Below are positions 60,990 through 64,000 of a stretch of 64,000 bases of DNA, piece by piece. The stretch's first letter is position 1; every line of letters starts with the position of its first letter. Source of the stretch: Meghimatium bilineatum (taxonomy: Eukaryota; Mollusca; Gastropoda; Stylommatophora; Philomycidae); assembly GCA_034231615.1 (NCBI GenBank), contig CM067319.1:2376501-2440500 (forward strand). Reading direction: 5' to 3'. The notes below the pieces were generated by a model. That model was given only the letters and a program-made list of their open reading frames with translations. It had not been told where the DNA came from and made no database searches. Made by a program: the position numbers and the translations under genes.

Positions 60990-61990
60990 TCCATTTCATA
61001 TCTAAACCTATCCATTTCCTCATCTAAACATATGTATTTTCTATTCTAAACCTATACATTTCCTCAACTAACAACTATTTCCCCATCTAAATCTATAATT
61101 TTCCCCATTTAGATCTATAGATTTTCTCATCTAAACCTACCTATTTTCTCATCTAAACCTACCTATTTTCTCATCTAAACCTACCTATTTTCTCATCTAA
61201 ACCTACCTATTTTCTCATCTAAACCTACCTATTTTCTCATCTAAACCTACCTATTTTCTCATCTAAACCTACCTATTTTCTCATCTAAACCTACCTATTT
61301 TCTCATCTAAACCTACCTATTTTCTCATCCAAACCTACCTATTTTCTCATCTTCTTCTTCAGTGTTCATTCTCAAATTCCCGCTGGATTTCTCTTGTAAT
61401 GGACAAGATTTCCAATTGGATTTAATTCAAAGAATGGAAATGCGTTGTGTCGTCGTTTTATTTAATGGCCCAACATATTCACCTTTGGCGTAATTTTCTC
61501 ATCTAAACATATCCATTTTCCCATCTAAACATATCCATTTCTCAATCTAAACATATCCATTTCTCAATCTAAACATATCCATTTCTCAATCTAAACATAT
61601 CAATTTCACAATCTAAACATATCCATTTCTCCATATAAACATATCCATTTCTCAATCTAAACATATCCATTTCTCAATCTAAACATATCCATTTCACAAT
61701 CTAAACATATCCATTTCTCCATATAAACATATCCATTTTCTCATCTAAACATATCCATTTCTCAATCTAAACATATCCATTTCACAATCTAAACATATGC
61801 ATTTCTCCATATAAACATATCCATTTTCTCATCTAAACATATCCATTTCTCAATCTAAACATATCCATTTCTCAATCTAAACATATCCATTTCTCAATCT
61901 AAACATATCCATTTCTCAATCTAAACATATCCATTTCTCAATCTAAACATATCCATTTCTCAATCTAAACATACCCATTTCCTCATCTAA
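60990..61990. repeat. 22-bp minisatellite in two subtypes split by a SINE-like insertion
   Basis: Before 61350 the unit is CTCATCTAAACCTACCTATT, TT; after 61500 it is TCTAAACATATCCATTTCTC, AA. Both are 22 bp and clearly related. About 40 units in all. Confidence 0.96.
61351..61492 (-). mobile_element. GAA-tailed SINE-like element, short subtype, with 10-12-bp duplication
   Basis: Flanked by ATTTTCTCAT at 61341-61350 and 61493-61502. Starts CTTCTTCTTCAGTGTTCATT, ends CACCTTTGGCGTA. Internal deletion near 61395-61410 relative to the 21506 copy. Confidence 0.9.
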
Positions 61991-62334
61991 ATCCCCCTCA
62001 GCCCCCATTTCTCCATCTAAATCCCTACAAAATACGCACGAGTGAACACACATCTGTCGGCAGTTTGCAAATAGTACTGGCTTTTCAACACAAATTCTCA
62101 TCACAAACGGGCACGGTATGACTGATAACTTACGGCCCAGTTAAAGCTTTTCCCATCACCAATAATGACTGTGCTGTCTTACACTTGTGACAGCTCGGTC
62201 TGTACTGAAATGATTACTCCAGTAAACCTGGGCTGTGATTAAATAGTAGCACAGTCAAGTTCAGCTACTATCACGCAATGCCCAAAATCACACTGGAGCA
62301 ACAAAGAAATATCTGTGTATAAATAAAGACCCGC

Positions 62335-62611
62335 CCGTTTGTTGCCGGGGCTTGAAAGGGGAGCAAAGAATAGCAACACTGTTTACCTTCCACGCATGTC
62401 GTAAAAGGCGACTAACGAGGTTATGGGATAAAGTTGGCCGCCCCATACCATATAGGGTCAGTGACCCAAAACCATGCTGAAGTCGGATGTGTCAGGCCGA
62501 ATAACGCAGATATCGCAGCAATGCTGTAAACCATGACACAACGCATTCCGTTCTCCGGACTACATCCTGTTAATCTGCAGGAGTTTGAGAACGAACGCAG
62601 AAGAAGAAGAA
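62335..62611 (+). mobile_element. GAA-tailed SINE-like element, long subtype, best copy
   Basis: Head GCCGGGGCTTGAAAGGGGAG, CATGTCGTAAAAGGCGACTA, then CCATGCTGAAGTCGGATGTG, CGCAGATATCGCAGC, ACACAACGCATTCCG, ending CTGCAGGAGTTTGAGAACGA and ACGCAGAAGAAGAAGAA. The last ~90 bases align with the short subtype. No A/B box seen. Confidence 0.88.
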
Positions 62612-62669
62612 TAAAGACCTGTACACAACAAGCTATGGAGATAATAGCAATCACGTTAACAATAATCTA

Positions 62670-62795
62670 CTTATTCTAGTATCTCCGACTTCAGCACCTA
62701 TGCGTGTTTGGGCAGGACTGTGGTCCTGCTTGATGAAGAGAATGACCTAACCAAACATAGTTTCCAGCCCCTGTTGGACAATGATATTAAAACAT
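62670..62795 (+). repeat. Dispersed repeat, family D, copy 3
   Basis: TATCTCCGACTTCAGCACCT, ACTGTGGTCCTGCTTGATGA, AATGACCTAACCA and TTTCCAGCCCCTGTTGG. Confidence 0.55.
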
Positions 62796-62799
62796 GGAT

Positions 62800-63210
62800 T
62801 ATATTTTCAAGGCATGTAAGACAGCTGATTAACTCATTTCATCTTCGGTGCCTGAGCATGCCGTGACTTTCGCCATTACAAGACCTACCAACAGAACTTA
62901 AACAAGCCTTTTTTTAGTTCATATTTTCTATTATTCCCGTGATTTTCATTGGACGGCGTTGGCAGGAAACACAAAAAATATAAATAGTGACCAATCAAAA
63001 TCATTTGAATAATCAAATGAATCATCATGAAGGCTGGATTTCCATCTAGTCAACGGGTCCAGTGGTTAGTACACTAGTATTAATGTAATTTTGTCAAATT
63101 TTATCTTTTCCACGTCTTAGAAGCGCAGTGCCGTAGATACTTCTCCTTCGAGGGGGAGGGGTGGGGTGCTAGTTTACCTAAAGGAAAAAAGTCATTCGTG
63201 CGTTTCATTG
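62800..63210. other. Stretch without recognised gene
   Basis: Only the tRNA-like fragment at 63049 and a G-rich patch near 63150 stand out. Confidence 0.5.
63049..63090 (+). repeat. tRNA-like A-box fragment
   Basis: GGGTCCAGTGGTTAGTACAC resembles a tRNA 5' half; no B box follows, so it is at most a SINE relic. Confidence 0.25.
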
Positions 63211-63214
63211 TGTA

Positions 63215-63370
63215 AATTCTTATATTGATAGTTTCAGTGTGTTAATTCTTATATTGATAGTTTCAGTGTGTAAATTCTTATATTTATAGTTTCAGTGTGT
63301 AAATTCTTATATTGATAGTTTCAGTGTGTAAATTCTTATATTGATAGTTTCAGTGTGTAAATTCTTCCTT
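63215..63370. repeat. 30-bp tandem repeat, five copies
   Basis: Unit GTTTCAGTGTGTAAATTCTT, ATATTGATA. Confidence 0.95.
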
Positions 63371-63544
63371 ATGATGATACATTTGATCACCTTTTTGTGT
63401 GAAAAATCAATAAATAGGAGAGGGAAGGGTTGCTAAGTTCCGAGTAAACGCCATGTTCTGATTTGTTACGGGAAATTTAAACGCCCTACACACGTATCTA
63501 TGGGCTTGTTAAGGCGTGTTGTGGAATTCAGTGTTAGGGCTCGA

Positions 63545-63650
63545 GTTTATTCATGACCAACAGCATCATGCCTGCCGCCTTTACTCTCATGACCAGCAGC
63601 ATATGGTGGTTGATATGATCAGCATCACGCCTGCCGCCTTTACTCTCCAA
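63545..63650. repeat. Imperfect duplication
   Basis: ATGCCTGCCGCCTTTACTCT occurs near 63568 and, as CACGCCTGCCGCCTTTACTC, near 63626. Confidence 0.85.
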
Positions 63651-63754
63651 GAGATATGATAATGCTATTAGTTGAAACAACAGTTGAGGCTGAGTTTTGT
63701 TTATTCGGATGTACCTTCAAGTACAAGTCATGGCAGACTTTGTCATCTTTCAGA

Positions 63755-64000
63755 ACTAGATGGCTATCACGTCAATACTTCCAAGACTAAATGACCATCA
63801 AGTCAACACTTCCAAGACTAAATGACCATCAAGACAACACTTCCAAGACTAAATGACCATCAAGTCAACACTTCCAAGACTAAATGACCATCAAGACAAC
63901 ACTTCCAAGACTAAATGACCATCAAGTCAACACTTCCAAGACTAAATGACCATCAAGTCAACACTTCCAAGACTAAATGACCATCAAGTCAACACTTCCA
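63755..64000. repeat. 31-bp minisatellite running off the right edge
   Basis: Unit CCAAGACTAAATGACCATCA, AGTCAACACTT, with AGACAAC variants alternating. At least eight copies. Confidence 0.97.

Overview
This is a eukaryotic (animal) genomic window, AT-rich, with GT-AG introns and a very high repeat load. One host gene is certain: the first six coding exons of a cytosolic-type acetyl-CoA acetyltransferase (thiolase II, ACAT2/AACT-like), minus strand, start codon at 15047, continuing off the left edge. The phylum cannot be fixed from sequence alone. The mix of RTE/BovB-like, RNase-H-bearing and CR1/L2-like LINE relics, tRNA-headed SINEs and hAT/piggyBac-like MITEs suggests an invertebrate, perhaps a mollusc or other lophotrochozoan (inference, low confidence).

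Layout. 1-15.05 kb: the thiolase gene; its five complete introns and the partial sixth carry a 38-bp satellite, a 22-bp array, a hAT-like and a piggyBac-like MITE, LINE tails and SINE-like copies. 15.1-22 kb: LINE 3' ends (one a 5'-truncated insertion with a target-site duplication inside an inverted-repeat element), foldback elements, and a 173-bp hAT-type MITE with a perfect 8-bp duplication. 22-34 kb: LINE tails, a pair of inverted repeats with a hammerhead-like motif, a tRNA-headed SINE, and minisatellites, one of which repeats a piece of a LINE 3' coding end. 34-41 kb: almost entirely minisatellites. 41-54 kb: LINE RT and RNase H relics, SINEs and more arrays. 55.9-57.1 kb: an unrecognised, possibly spliced coding region with a poly(A) signal. 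57.4-64 kb: a long non-coding dispersed repeat, further arrays and SINE-like copies; the window ends inside a 31-bp array.

Most long open reading frames here are artefacts of tandem repeats whose unit lacks stop codons, and were not called. The most interesting patterns are: (1) a very abundant short element, about 155-280 bp, with a GAA-rich tail, at 14 loci, three with clean 10-12-bp duplications, two of those inside minisatellites and one inside another SINE; (2) minisatellites that grew from parts of transposons (LINE tails at 30.4 and 53 kb, a SINE 3' end at 39 kb, a hAT-like tip at 35 kb); (3) the unidentified phase-consistent exon pair at 56.4-57.0 kb; (4) a roughly 1.3-kb dispersed family present three times. 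No prokaryotic feature, CRISPR array or rRNA gene was seen.
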